64,000 nt of DNA. Source: Phalacrocorax aristotelis. Taxonomy: Eukaryota > Chordata > Aves > Suliformes > Phalacrocoracidae. The notes below the pieces were generated by a model. That model was not told the origin of the DNA. It searched no databases and saw nothing but the letters and a program-made list of their open reading frames with translations. Position numbers and translations under genes: made by a program. The DNA lies in NCBI RefSeq assembly GCF_949628215.1, contig NC_134282.1:18828723-18892722 (forward strand), written 5' to 3'. Positions 15,301-25,711 of this stretch are shown here, piece after piece (position 1 is the stretch's first letter; every line of letters begins with the position of its first letter).

Positions 15301-18300
15301 TTATCTTTTCTCATTCTTAAAAATAACATATTTATCAGTCGAGATTCTCTGAATGAGAAGGATTTTAGAGGCTGGATCTTTAAAACAAAACAAGGCACTG
15401 GAAGAGATGATACTAATTACTATGTTTTAAGAGGAATCTACTCAGTAAGATAACAGCTGTTAAGCAGACCAGCAGCAAAACTGGAAGGGTTAGACACCAT
15501 CCCGAGTACTTTGTCAGAGACCTTACAACTTGGTAAGCACTTGGAATTCTGCTCCAGTCTCTGACCTCTGACAACCAAGCAGGATTTTGCTTTTACAGCC
15601 AATAAGATTATGAACCAGGACTGAGGTTGGGTTAGAAGCAGTCTGTTTTTGTCTGACACATCCAAAGGCAGTGGGGAAATTAAATTCTTACACCAAGTGA
15701 ATATGCCCTCTAGTGGTTATCCTTTAAAAGCCTTTAAAGCGTTCTACTGAAAAGAATAAAACTGAACCCAGATTTAGGCTCAGACAATTATTTCTGAAGC
15801 TTTTTCTTCCTTCTCCTTAAACAGAATTTGGAACCAAACACATTATCAGATCTGCTGGCCAGTCTCTCTCCACCCTAACTGAACTCTAGCACTTCCAACC
15901 TACAACAGCAATGACAAAGTCTTTGCAGAAGAGAGCAGACAACAGAATGTGTGAAGTTTTTACTCTAAGGAGCTAAAAATCAACGTTAAGTCTACACTGA
16001 TTTGACAGACTGAAAAGTTATTGCCAGATCATCGTGCATCAGCCACATTCTTCATTCACTGCACCAGAAGTACTTGCTCACACAGGGGAACAGGAGCAGT
16101 AACTACCCATGATGACAGGCTTAGAGCTATTCTTCCCACTCTTATCCTGTGTGGATGCAATAACACAGCCCAGCTGCTTGGACAGGTATATTTTTGCAGC
16201 CTCCAGAAGGGGTAAAGGGATGTAGCTACAAATTCTCACATTACAGAGGACAGAGATTTACTAGTAGGCAAAATTAACATTTGCAAGGGACCCTGGAAAA
16301 TCTGGGCAAAATGCTAGATTAAAAAAAAAGAAAAGAAAGCAGCCAGCAGACTTCCCAGCCTTGAGAATGATATTGTACATGGTGCCTCTACAGCAGAGAC
16401 ATGTTTTGCTTATGTATCTTGGGATCTTATTGATGGTTTTACACTGCCAGTACCATGCAACAACACAACATTGCCTTTCCAGGATACACTCAATTTATTC
16501 CAGGAATAAACAACCACAAAGAGTGGAAGGTGAAAGGGAGAGCAGTTTGCCTTTTACTGAACTTCACTGCAACACCAAACTGCACTTCAGTCATCACTTC
16601 CAGACAGGCAACAGACAGTGGGCTGCCAGCTGCTAGTATGAAAGCATGGCAGATCCTCATTCCAAACACAGCCTCTGTGGTCGAAATACAGGCAGGGGCA
16701 AAGTGTGTGTGTGTGTTGAGGGACACACAACTGTACAGTCTTTGCTTCACACCTACATTGCACCCAGAAAAGCTGTTCCTTTATTCTCTTGCTTACCTGC
16801 CAAGTTCTGCTCCAGATACAGCCAGCAGATTAAGCTACATGGGAGTTCTTTTCACTTTCTGTTATTATTCCAGCTATCACCATTACTGCAGGCACAGATG
16901 TCTAGCACAGGGCAGAGAACTGCTTAAGACACATCACCTGCTGTAGGTAATTCAAGAACTCATACGTGAACCATGTAAATCATTCATCCTCCTCTGCTCC
17001 TGACAGCAAGAGCACAGCCTGCATGTGCATACACCTAGCACACAAAGAGTAAAGCCAGCCATGATGACCACGCCGTGCCCAAGTGAGACGAGGGCAAAAG
17101 GACAACAAGAATATACTCACAGAGGCAAAGGTGCCAATCTGTTTGATGTTCTGTTCATAACTCTGCGAGCTGGTAGGCCTCCCAGGTGTTCGTCTGGAGT
17201 ACCAGAAGGTGTAATTATACTGCAAGGGGTGCTCTGCTGGCCCTGGGACAACAGCCTGCAGGAAAGAAAAGCTTGCTTACCCCTTATACACTCCTCCAAA
17301 GGGGGAATGGGAAAAAACCCCATTCACAGCATCAGAAGTCCACATGTGCCTGCCCTCACAGACTATAAAACAAACAACTGATCCTCATTTTTACAGAAAA
17401 ATACTGTCTCTGTTAATTGTCTGAACTGGACCATTAGGCTAAGAGCAGCTGACTGCTTCAAAGAATACTAGAAATTTGCAGTGCAGGGATACCTAAGGAA
17501 ATGATAAGCTCAGGAGAGTATCACAAAAAAAGCAACCCTCAGAACTATTAGAGGCAGTATTACTAAGTTTTCCTCTAGTCCTTAATTATTCCTAACTCAA
17601 AGGAAAAAAGACAGACAAACTAAGGGGGCTATGCAAGAGTTTTAGCTTTTTCAAGTTACAAAAAATAAAAAAGACACTCTCCTCCTCTGGGAAGAACAAA
17701 AACCATTTATAGTAAACCATGATTCAAACGCAATTATAACTCTTTGGTGACACCAACTCCCTTAAGCAACCAACACCCTAACTCTGGGAGGATTAGTCTG
17801 TCTTAGAACTCGTTATGTCAGCTTTGGCAGAATCCATGGCTAGCAGTGGGCAGTGATCATTTACCAATTCCCAAAACATCAATTTCTGACTAAAAAGAAT
17901 CCTAATGAGCATAGAAGTAGTTAACAAAAGCACACTACCCAAGAGTCAAAACTGATAGGGAAAAAAAAAAAAATCAGCAAAACTCAGCTTGTGTCACTTG
18001 ATATGGTTACAGGAGTAACCGGGGCTTACATCTCTACCCTCCTCTTGTCTATGGTAAGTTTATAAGGATTACATTATTTTAAACAGAAGAGTTTTCCTAA
18101 ACAAAAGATTAAAAAGACCAAAACAGGATGAATATACACCTTCTTAACTAGGCTACACTACACTCACAGAGACCCATTTTAGGGGTTATTTCAGCAGTGG
18201 CACAAGCACAGCCTAGTAAACCTACTGCAAGCCACTACTCCCCTGTCAATCAGTCCTTTCCCTACACACTCTTCCAAAACATTTTCTGCAGAAAAATCCC

Positions 18301-19473
18301 CTTTATTTTTCATTTCTGTGAAGGAAGTGTTCACCCCTCACTTCCAACAGCTACATCAGATTATCCAAATGCTAATATCCAATCCTTCTGTCTTCACAAC
18401 AACAGTATCAGCGCATTAAGCAACCACAGCCCACCAAGACATATTTTCCTTATTCCTGTGCTGAGGACTGACTCTCTAGCACTCCCACACCATGCCCCAG
18501 CAATGGAATGCAGGCGCCAGCACTGTACCTTCCTCTTGGTAGTACTCTGTGGTTTCTCTCGATCATTCTTTTCCTTCTCACTGTCTTTCTGTGTGTTATT
18601 CTCCTCATTCTGGTCATGGTCTCCACTATCGTCATCTTTCAATCTGATAAAGAAAAAGAACAAAGAGCGCGAGTCCTACATCTCACAGCTGAGAAGTTTC
18701 ATACCACGCGCCAGCAGTCCCTGCTTCTAAGCTCCTCCACAGTACAAGGGCAACCAGCGCTTGTAAATCTATACGTTACAACCCACACAGTAAAAACTAC
18801 TACTACATTGCATGCCCACAGCCCGCCACAGGCATCTCAGACAGACACTTTTAAGCAAAATGAGCAACAAAATGCCTTTTTTAGAGCAAACGCAAGCAGT
18901 TTATACTAGATACCGATCTGCCACAGAAAACCCCAGCTATTTGTTAGGGTCCCTAACGACTCAGCAGGCGAATGTGGAGTCCCTTCACCGTAACGCTGCC
19001 GACTCTCTCCCACCCAGCTCCCCGCGCCCCCAAGCTTGGCAGAGGCAGCCCCTCAGGCGAGCAGACACCACACCAGCGCCCCGCACCCCACGGGTCTCTC
19101 CGCCCGGCCCATTCCCCGCGAAAAGCCGGAAAAGATGAGCGACAAGCGGGTCCAAAAGGTGGCCCGCGGCTCCCCGGCCAGCGCAGGGCAGTGCACAGTG
19201 AGGGACACCCCGCCACGAGCAGAGCCGCGTGCTGCCGCCGGACCGCAGTCCCTCGGGGCCAGACGGCACCACCCGAGCGGCGCCGGGCTGGGGGGGCGGA
19301 ACGGGGCTGTGCGCGGCCCCGTGACTCATCGCGTCTCGCCCAACTGGCGCTGAGGTGGCGGCGGGGGAGAGGGGGGAATTCCCCGGCTGGTCGCGGGACC
19401 GCGCAGGCCCCGAGAGCGGCAGTGGGTCGGGGAGGGCCGCACCACCGACTCACGCGTCGAATTTGTTGTTCAT
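352..19473 (-). CDS. EIF4E2: EIF4E2 (4EHP), eukaryotic translation initiation factor 4E type 2, complete CDS in 7 exons
   Basis: This gene encodes the cytoplasmic m7G-cap-binding protein 4EHP, which binds capped mRNA but not eIF4G. With GIGYF1/2 partners it represses translation (known for the family). Coding exons on the minus strand are 19473-19454, 18643-18529, 17255-17121, 14618-14514, 11599-11447, 11359-11223 and 391-352. They total 705 nt, giving 234 residues plus a stop, and all junctions follow GT-AG with matching phases. The acidic/lysine-rich N-tail (residues 8-45) precedes the eIF4E fold. The cap-stacking pair Tyr78 and Trp124 and the partner-surface Trp95 sit at their known 4EHP positions. 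The short last exon encodes a C-terminus ending NTKITL, which I recall from mammalian 4EHP isoforms. The start ATG lies in a CpG island. Other terminal exons inside the 10.8-kb last intron are possible but were not identified. Confidence 0.97.
392..11222 (-). other. EIF4E2 last intron, 10.8 kb
   Basis: The donor at 11222 reads GTACGTG and the acceptor at 392 ends in CCAG just before the 40-nt terminal coding exon. It splits a lysine codon (AA|G). Apart from A-rich runs near 2830 and 3090-3118, nothing in it looks like a gene or a recognisable mobile element. Its many short open frames lack family resemblance. Confidence 0.9.
11975..12002. repeat. Perfect 12-bp inverted repeat with 4-nt loop
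   Basis: The left arm TTCTGTTTGTAC at 11975-11986 is exactly complementary to the right arm at 11991-12002, with the loop GGAA between them. It lies in the EIF4E2 intron between the exons at 14514-14618 and 11447-11599. On the RNA it could form a short hairpin, but it lacks the length of a microRNA precursor. Confidence 0.8.
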
Positions 19474-20050
19474 CGTCGCTCGCTGCCGCCACCTCCGTCC
19501 ACCTCAGCGACTTCCGCTCCGCCGCCGAGTCCGCCCCCCAATGCCTTCCGCCGCTTCCGGCGGCCAGGGAAGAACCGCCCCGCGCTTCCCCCCCGGCGCC
19601 GTAAAAGCGCAGCACGACGGAAGGAGCTGAGGGGAAAAGGAAAGTTCCTGGTAGCCATCTTGAGTGTGGAATCTGGCGGGACACCCGCGGCCGCGCAGCC
19701 ACCATCTTGAGTGTGGCGTCGGGGCAGCGCCACTGTGTTGGGTGGGGCGTAAGGCGGGTGCGCCGCCAGAGGTGGGAAAGGGCCGTGGCGTGAGGCCTGG
19801 CGTCGAGGTGTGACTTCACACGACGTGGGCGTGACACAGACGCAGGCAGCGGGTTCAAGTGCCTCGCTGTTTTTGGCATGGGGTTCATTTGTCTCTGGTA
19901 GATATACCTTTAGGAGTCGGTCATCCTTGAAGCGGCCTGCCCACGTATGCCCTGGGGTGACAGGGCAAGGCCCCGCCCAGCCACCAGCCCCCCCACCCGC
20001 CCTCCCTCCCTCTTTGGCGGACAGCGAGGGACAGCGCAGGTTTTGCACGG
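18960..20050 (-). promoter_or_regulatory. CpG-rich island at the EIF4E2 promoter/first exon
   Basis: Base composition shifts sharply from AT-balanced intron to very GC-rich sequence with dense CpG around 18,990-19,780 and C-rich stretches to about 20,050. The first coding exon (19473-19454) and its donor GTGAGT lie inside. This is the typical housekeeping CpG-island promoter (inference from composition). The exact transcription start cannot be fixed from sequence. Long open frames through this stretch on both strands are by-products of few AT-rich stop codons. Confidence 0.8.
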
Positions 20051-22352
20051 ATGGAGCTGGGGGATGATCTCACACAGGACAGTCACCAGCACCCTTCATC
20101 CTGGGAATGGATCTGTCTGGGCATATGACCCATTGCTATGGCTGCTGATGCTGTTTCTCTAGCATGCCCTACCTGAGAGGTGGATAGGTCTTAAGGAAGG
20201 GGAGAGGAGAGGAAAAAATACCGTATTAGGGAAAAGCCTGCACTGTCTGGAGTGTCAGCAGATGATAATGGACAGTTTATAGAGGGCAGGGGAGATAGTC
20301 CCTCTTCCAGCATCTCCTCATGCTTTATGAATCAATTCCCAGGTCACCCTGTGAGCACAGAATCTTCTTGTAGCGTTTTGCAAACCTCTCACCAATGATT
20401 TCTGGTATCTGGCAGAATTAGTAAATGGATTTCTGACTGATGTAGTTTCCATTTCTCTACCAACTTGTGATGTGAAGAGAGTCAGAGAAAATCTATAGCC
20501 TGTAGGTCAGGAATATGAAAAAAGGGTATTCAACATATGTAAGGTACTACATGTCCTCTGCTACCATTGTGTACGAGTGTACTTATCATTGCAAAGCACA
20601 GTAATATGATGCTGGTATTCCAATTTTACTCTTTGGAAGCAAAGGCAATGGGTGTCTTGACAACATCCCTGAAATCACAGAAGTATGGCGCAGCAGGGAA
20701 AAGGGGACTCCTGAATTCCCAGGCTAAATATCCTTACCACTGGAACAACCATCCTGTTGTTTTATGGGCTCAGACCTGTGTCCATAGACTTAGAAAACAT
20801 GAAAAATTATTTAGAAATAAATACTAGCAGAAATAGTTTAAAAACTCAAAGAATTTCCTAGTTGGTTGCAGTTACACATAAATGGGATCTTTGTGCTCTG
20901 AAGACCAGCAATTATTAAAATATTTCAGAACGAATGTGTTATACAAATTGCTATGGAGACTGTTCATAGATAAACCTAATGTGCTGCTTCTTTTGCTAGC
21001 TTCTTAGTCTCTGCTGATATCAATATTAGTAAAAGATTTCTAATACCTTCCAGGAGACAGTTCTTAATTAGGAAACAGGTTTGCATCTCCTGCCTTCTGA
21101 AGGAGTTTTAATCAGCCCTTGTATTCCCACATGATAATCTACTTTACTACCACAATTGCAGTTCATTTCATTGAGGATTTCAGACACCAGCTAGTCTTAA
21201 CTTCTTTTCCTCAGGAAAGGGAAGTTGCAGCAGGTCTCCAAAATCACCACCTCCATTTTTATTTTTTTTTGCTACCTAGACCTTATTATGGGAATGAATA
21301 AAGATACTTTGTGGCAGGAGACCAGATGTTAAGAGAGTCTTGGCCTGTGAATCTGTCGCTGTGTGCAATACTGAGGATTGCTCTTACCTGCAGAAAACAA
21401 CATAAAGGCTTCTCTGTTCACAAGTTTCCATCCCTGTCTGGGAACTGATCAGGGTTAAAATGTCAAAGACTCTCTACTCTTGATCATACAGGACAGAAAA
21501 TATATCGGAGGAAATTTAGGTACCCTTCTGAAAGACAAAAGGAACACATAAGGATCTTTTTCATAGAGTCAGAAACTAATGACTTAAATGGTCAAGGTAT
21601 CAATTGCTCTTTTGAAATTGCTGAATGCAAGTGCCAACTAATTATTATGGGGTGAGAAACAGGGTCACACTGTGTTATCTCCTACAGAATAGCTTATTTA
21701 GAAGTTATTAGACACTCTTAATGACTGATTTTAGAGCTCTAGAGGATGCAGTAATTACAGTAATCAACTGGGGGGGGACCGACACACACCAAAATAAACC
21801 CCTACCACTGAACTGAAGGCTTCACACTGATTCAAGATCCCTGACTTTGATCTTTATTTTCTCAAATATGTCTTCCTCCAAAGCCACATAGGTCTTATCC
21901 ATTGAGAATACCACCTACACGAGGTTGGATATGATTTAAAGCATTCTGCTGATACAATAAATCGCATATGCAGACACTGTTTTTTCCAGAACGCCTGTGA
22001 TTTTTATATTTAGCTTGCACCAGTTTAAAAGAAGCCTAGGGTCATTATACTGGTACCTTTATACTGATCTAACTCTTGAAATCCTGTATAGAAAGATGGT
22101 AAAAGTAACATCTGGGCAAAAGGAGAGGGAAACTGAGTACAGGTTTATTCATATTATAAGACATAGATAATGTCCAGGATCCTATTCACAGTGAAGAGCT
22201 CCTCACAAATTGTTCAAACTCACCTTCGGGTAGTTTTGCAGCCTGGGACAAAATATAAACACAACATGTGATGTTTAAATCGGTGAGAGAGATCTATTGC
22301 CTGGCTTTGCTTGGTCTAAGGATTGTTCCCAAAGCTTAGTGGCATTAACATG
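20051..22352. other. Intergenic stretch between EIF4E2 promoter and CYP2 locus A
   Basis: No exon with splice sites, RNA gene or mobile element was recognised here. Exons 8 and 9 of the decayed CYP2 locus A would be expected in this stretch on the minus strand, but neither the heme-loop pattern nor an exon-8-like segment was found, so they are probably deleted or too diverged. Confidence 0.5.
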
Positions 22353-22540
22353 CCTTGGTAAAGGGAAGCCTTGCAGTGTGGTGTCCTGCATGCACTTGCT
22401 CATAAAGGGTACTGCACTTACGCTGCGGTAACACATAATCTCTTGTAGAACTGCATTTGTGTATGGCAGGATTGTTTGGTCCTCATATTCAATTCCATAG
22501 GATGGACCAATGGCAGCATCCAACTCTTCTTGGACTTGTT
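22353..22540 (-). pseudogene. Locus A exon 7 relic (K-helix) lacking ExxR arginine
   Basis: It is open over its length: EQVQEELDAAIG, then LPYTNAVLQEIMCYRS. The K-helix ExxR motif reads E-I-M-C; a TGT codon stands where CGT is expected, a CpG-decay type change. The expected donor position reads GC/CA instead of GT. Confidence 0.85.
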
Positions 22541-22729
22541 CTGCAGAATAAAAGGACTAGTAATGAGTATTCAAGAAGGCAGTTGATGTGTCGACTATGC
22601 AGAAACTCAAAATTCCCAAGACAGATTACACTGCAGGACTAGGGCAGCTGAGTCAACAGCATTTTGCCTGTCACCCTGCCATGAGCAAACACAGAGACAC
22701 GTATAAGTACAGATACACGCATTTCTCAC

Positions 22730-22864
22730 CTTGTACTTCCAGATATACTATCAGGGAGAGCCCGGCATAAAGTGATAGCAGTGATGTCTGAGCCTGCTAC
22801 GAACAGATCCACGATCACTTGCACCATGTCCATCTCACTAAACGTAGAGTGAGTCATGATTTGC
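22730..22864 (-). pseudogene. Locus A exon 6 relic (I-helix) with 7-nt deletion
   Basis: It encodes VQVIVDLFVAGSDITAITL, the oxygen-binding I-helix segment, then loses frame. The tail IVYLEVQ before the GTGAGA donor is read in another frame. It is 135 nt against 142 nt in the intact paralogue. Confidence 0.85.
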
Positions 22865-23268
22865 CTGCAGATGAGAGGCAGACAATGAGATTTAAGACTG
22901 TTTTAATACCATAGCAAATTTCCAGCAACAGATCTTTTGTCATCACAGAGTCCATACTGAGTTGGTGAAGCTGGTGAGACAGCAGCCATGTAGCTCTGTT
23001 TAAAAAAAAATAAATATTGCTGACTGAAGAGGACAGCATTCAATAAGCTTTCTTTCAATCTAGTGTGGAACAACATTACTCTTTCTGTGGTGACAGCCAA
23101 ACAACACCCTCAGTACCTTCACAAAGCACTTTGCTTTTGAGATTAAATTCAGAGAAAGAAATAGCTCTACAGTCTCTCAGAAGAAGGAAGTAGGAGTGCA
23201 GCTGGAAATATCTTAACTACAAGCATTTTAAATATGTTGCAGCTGCACAAGAGACAATTACTTGTTAC

Positions 23269-23454
23269 CTTTAACATCTGAAGTAGGTATGTATAATGAA
23301 GTTCTGTGACTCTGCAGGCACCCAGCTCTTCTGGTGGTTCCTGATCTCATCCTTAATAAGTGTTCATAGATCCTGCAATTGTGTTAGTGCCTCTAGCAAT
23401 CTCATTAACAGAGTTGCTTAAGTGCCTCAACTGTGATGGGAAAGTATTGTAGAG
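23269..23454 (-). pseudogene. Locus A exon 5 relic with stop codons
   Basis: The minus-strand translation begins LYNTFPSQLRHL, the CYP2 exon 5 opening, and ends TYLLQMLK before a GTAACA donor. The middle is scrambled and carries in-frame stops. It is about 186 nt against 177 nt in the intact gene. Confidence 0.75.
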
Positions 23455-24829
23455 CTGTACCTGGAAATACAAGCACAAGGAACACTGTGTCATCTTGGCT
23501 TCATAGTACCTTTAAAGCCTGAATGTTCACAGCTAAACCACGCCTAGCCATGGCTGTGATCCAGATGTATTACTTGTGTGACTACAGGAAACGAATGACC
23601 ACTTAATTTTTAAAAAAATGTCTTGGAGAAAAGAAGCATGTGAAGGATGACCATCACCGTACAGTTACTTTTCAGATTGCCTGCTTTCTGCTAGTAACTT
23701 TCAGATTTAGAGGATTTAAATGCCATCGAGTACAGTTTTTCTTATGTTTTCTAAGGGAAGCCTTTCCCAAATGACCTGTTCCCTCCTAAATCTTAAGTCA
23801 ACACTTGGCTGTAGTTCTCAAAGCCACAACTGTGTTAGCTTGTCCTGTTTTTTCTGGATGGTTGTTGCAGCCCAGTCTAGCACAGGAAATCAGGGCTATT
23901 ACAGAACCCTTCCAGGTACAAGCTAAGAGGAAAATCCTGATTCCGGCCCCAGAGCAAACTTGGTGCTGAATAATATCAGTTTAAAGTCAGATCATTCTCT
24001 CTGAAGAGAGCTATTACAGGAGATTCAATGGGCCTGTAGACAGCAAGCCAGGAAAGTTTGCAGAGGGATCATTATTGAGAAAGAAGGGGACAGAAGTGAG
24101 TGCTGGTTTTAGCAAAGTTCAGTGTTTACTCAAGAGCTCTTCTTCCTCTCTGTGCATTGGCAAGGAGTGACCATTTCGTGCCATGGCTCACTGAGCAACA
24201 CTGTTGGGTTTAGATACAGTTAGAGGGAACAGGTCAGTCCTTGCTCACCCAAAGCCAGGGGGTGCCATGGAATTCTGCCATGGCCTGGGAGCCTCTGAGC
24301 AGCCTCTGGCACATGGCACCCTCCATCAAGAAACAATGTCCAAAAAGTACATCAGCAATCATGTTGTTGATGGAGGAAGGATGTGAGCCAGAGACATCAA
24401 TCCCTCAGAGAAAGCTGCATCACCAATTTCTTTATAGGCTATGACGCTTTGTTACACTGAACTCCCATCCAGCCTGCTCTTGATTTGCACAGGATTGCAC
24501 AAATAGCTGAGCCTGCAGGATGCAGGAGTCTATCTGGGAGATCGTTCTTCAGGCACCTTTATAAGGAGAGAGGGAAAGATTCTATCCTGTAGAAAAGTGC
24601 ATAGTCAGCACAATTTAGGAGTCTCTCATCTGTCACTCTCCCTCATAAAGGGTTAGCATGAAAGCAGTGAGTCAGGTGTAATGTTCCAGCCAAGTGAATT
24701 GTGAAAGCATCAGCTGTGTAAATCTCCCATTGAATCTACTGCAGAAGTTACAACTTCCAGTAGAAAAAGCAGGGTTGGAAATAAGGAGAATGAGCCCAGG
24801 TAATGACCACATACAGATCTATATTTCAC

Positions 24830-24966
24830 CTTTTTCTCTGGCAAAGATCTCAGTCAGGCAGCAGGCTTCCTCCTGGATCCAGGCTTCCAGGCTTTTCTTC
24901 CTTCGTCCTAGGTTCCCCAGAGCCATCTCTGCCACTTCCAGGTGTGCCCATTGGCAAAGGTGACAC
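24830..24966 (-). pseudogene. Locus A exon 3 relic with 13-nt deletion
   Basis: The acceptor TTACAG and donor GTGAAA survive. The first part encodes VTFANGHTWKWQR (C-helix W..xR). The rest, in another frame, reads MALGNLGRRKKSLEAWIQEE, matching the intact gene's [18 protein letters not shown]. Length is 137 nt against 150 in the intact paralogue, so the break is a 13-nt deletion. Confidence 0.88.
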
Positions 24967-25556
24967 CTGTAACAAAATGGAGGAGGACTGGGGAGAACTG
25001 TGGGACTGGCATCTCCATAAGCAGGACTGGTGAAATCATAGTGGTTCCAGGATTTATCACCACGAGGTTGGAAGGATCCCTGGAAGTATGTATATGGTGA
25101 ATCGGAGGTGTTTATGCTGTTTTTTCACATCTACTTCATCCTTTTTGTAGGAAATTTCTATGCCTGTCTCTCTTTTTCTGCTCCTTTACCCAGATCCATG
25201 CACTCAACACACACTGGGTCCTGCTGGCTGATGTTTTTACAATTTTACACCTTTTACTGCAAAGGCTTCTTGAGATAGCTTGGTAACATACCCGGTAACT
25301 AAGAATTGCCCAGGCTATACAAGTATATAAACGGGAAACACATTAGTTTTGTGTACTGAATGTATATTTGGGGCCCAGCATTTGAGAAGGACATGCAGCA
25401 GTAGTTCTACAGCGTTCATCTTGCTGCCAAGAGCAGCTCATCTTGAAAACAGGCGTTAAGAGTAGATGCAGTCATTGTACCAAACTCCATTCTCTGAACA
25501 GCTAGTTCTGCTAAAAATATTTCAGTACACACAACAACAGAAAGTACTGTAGGGGC

Positions 25557-25711
25557 CTCCCATGGCACCCCTAAAAAAGGATGCCACAGGTCTCACAAAA
25601 TTCTTCTGCATGCCCAGTCAAGGCATCCGTCACTGCTTGAAATCCATTTAGCAAAATCACTGGGGTTTTTCCTAGCCAGAGTGTGTATGTATTTCCGTAC
25701 ATCCTGGCCAC
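25557..25711 (-). pseudogene. Locus A exon 2 relic with frameshift and lost splice sites
   Basis: In frame it reads YGNTYTLWLGKTPVILLNGF, matching residues 62-81 of the intact gene at 48.9-61 kb. After HAEEFC, two nucleotides are missing, so the continuation RPVASFFRGAMG is in another frame. The bases before the exon are GT instead of AG and those after it are GC in a poor context. Confidence 0.9.

Noticed and set aside
16361..16946. Overlapping plus-strand frames of 91-163 residues with a TG repeat
   Set aside because: They lie in an EIF4E2 intron, with low-complexity and Cys/Tyr/His-rich translation typical of random frames.
18197..18909. Overlapping plus-strand open frames of 133-177 residues
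   Set aside because: They lie opposite EIF4E2 exon 2, have no family resemblance and no splice or promoter context.
18953..19888. 311-residue open frame on the minus strand over the CpG island
   Set aside because: It is rich in Arg, Pro, Ala and Gly, overlaps EIF4E2 exon 1 in a different reading frame, and equally long frames occur on the other strand. It is a composition effect, not a gene.
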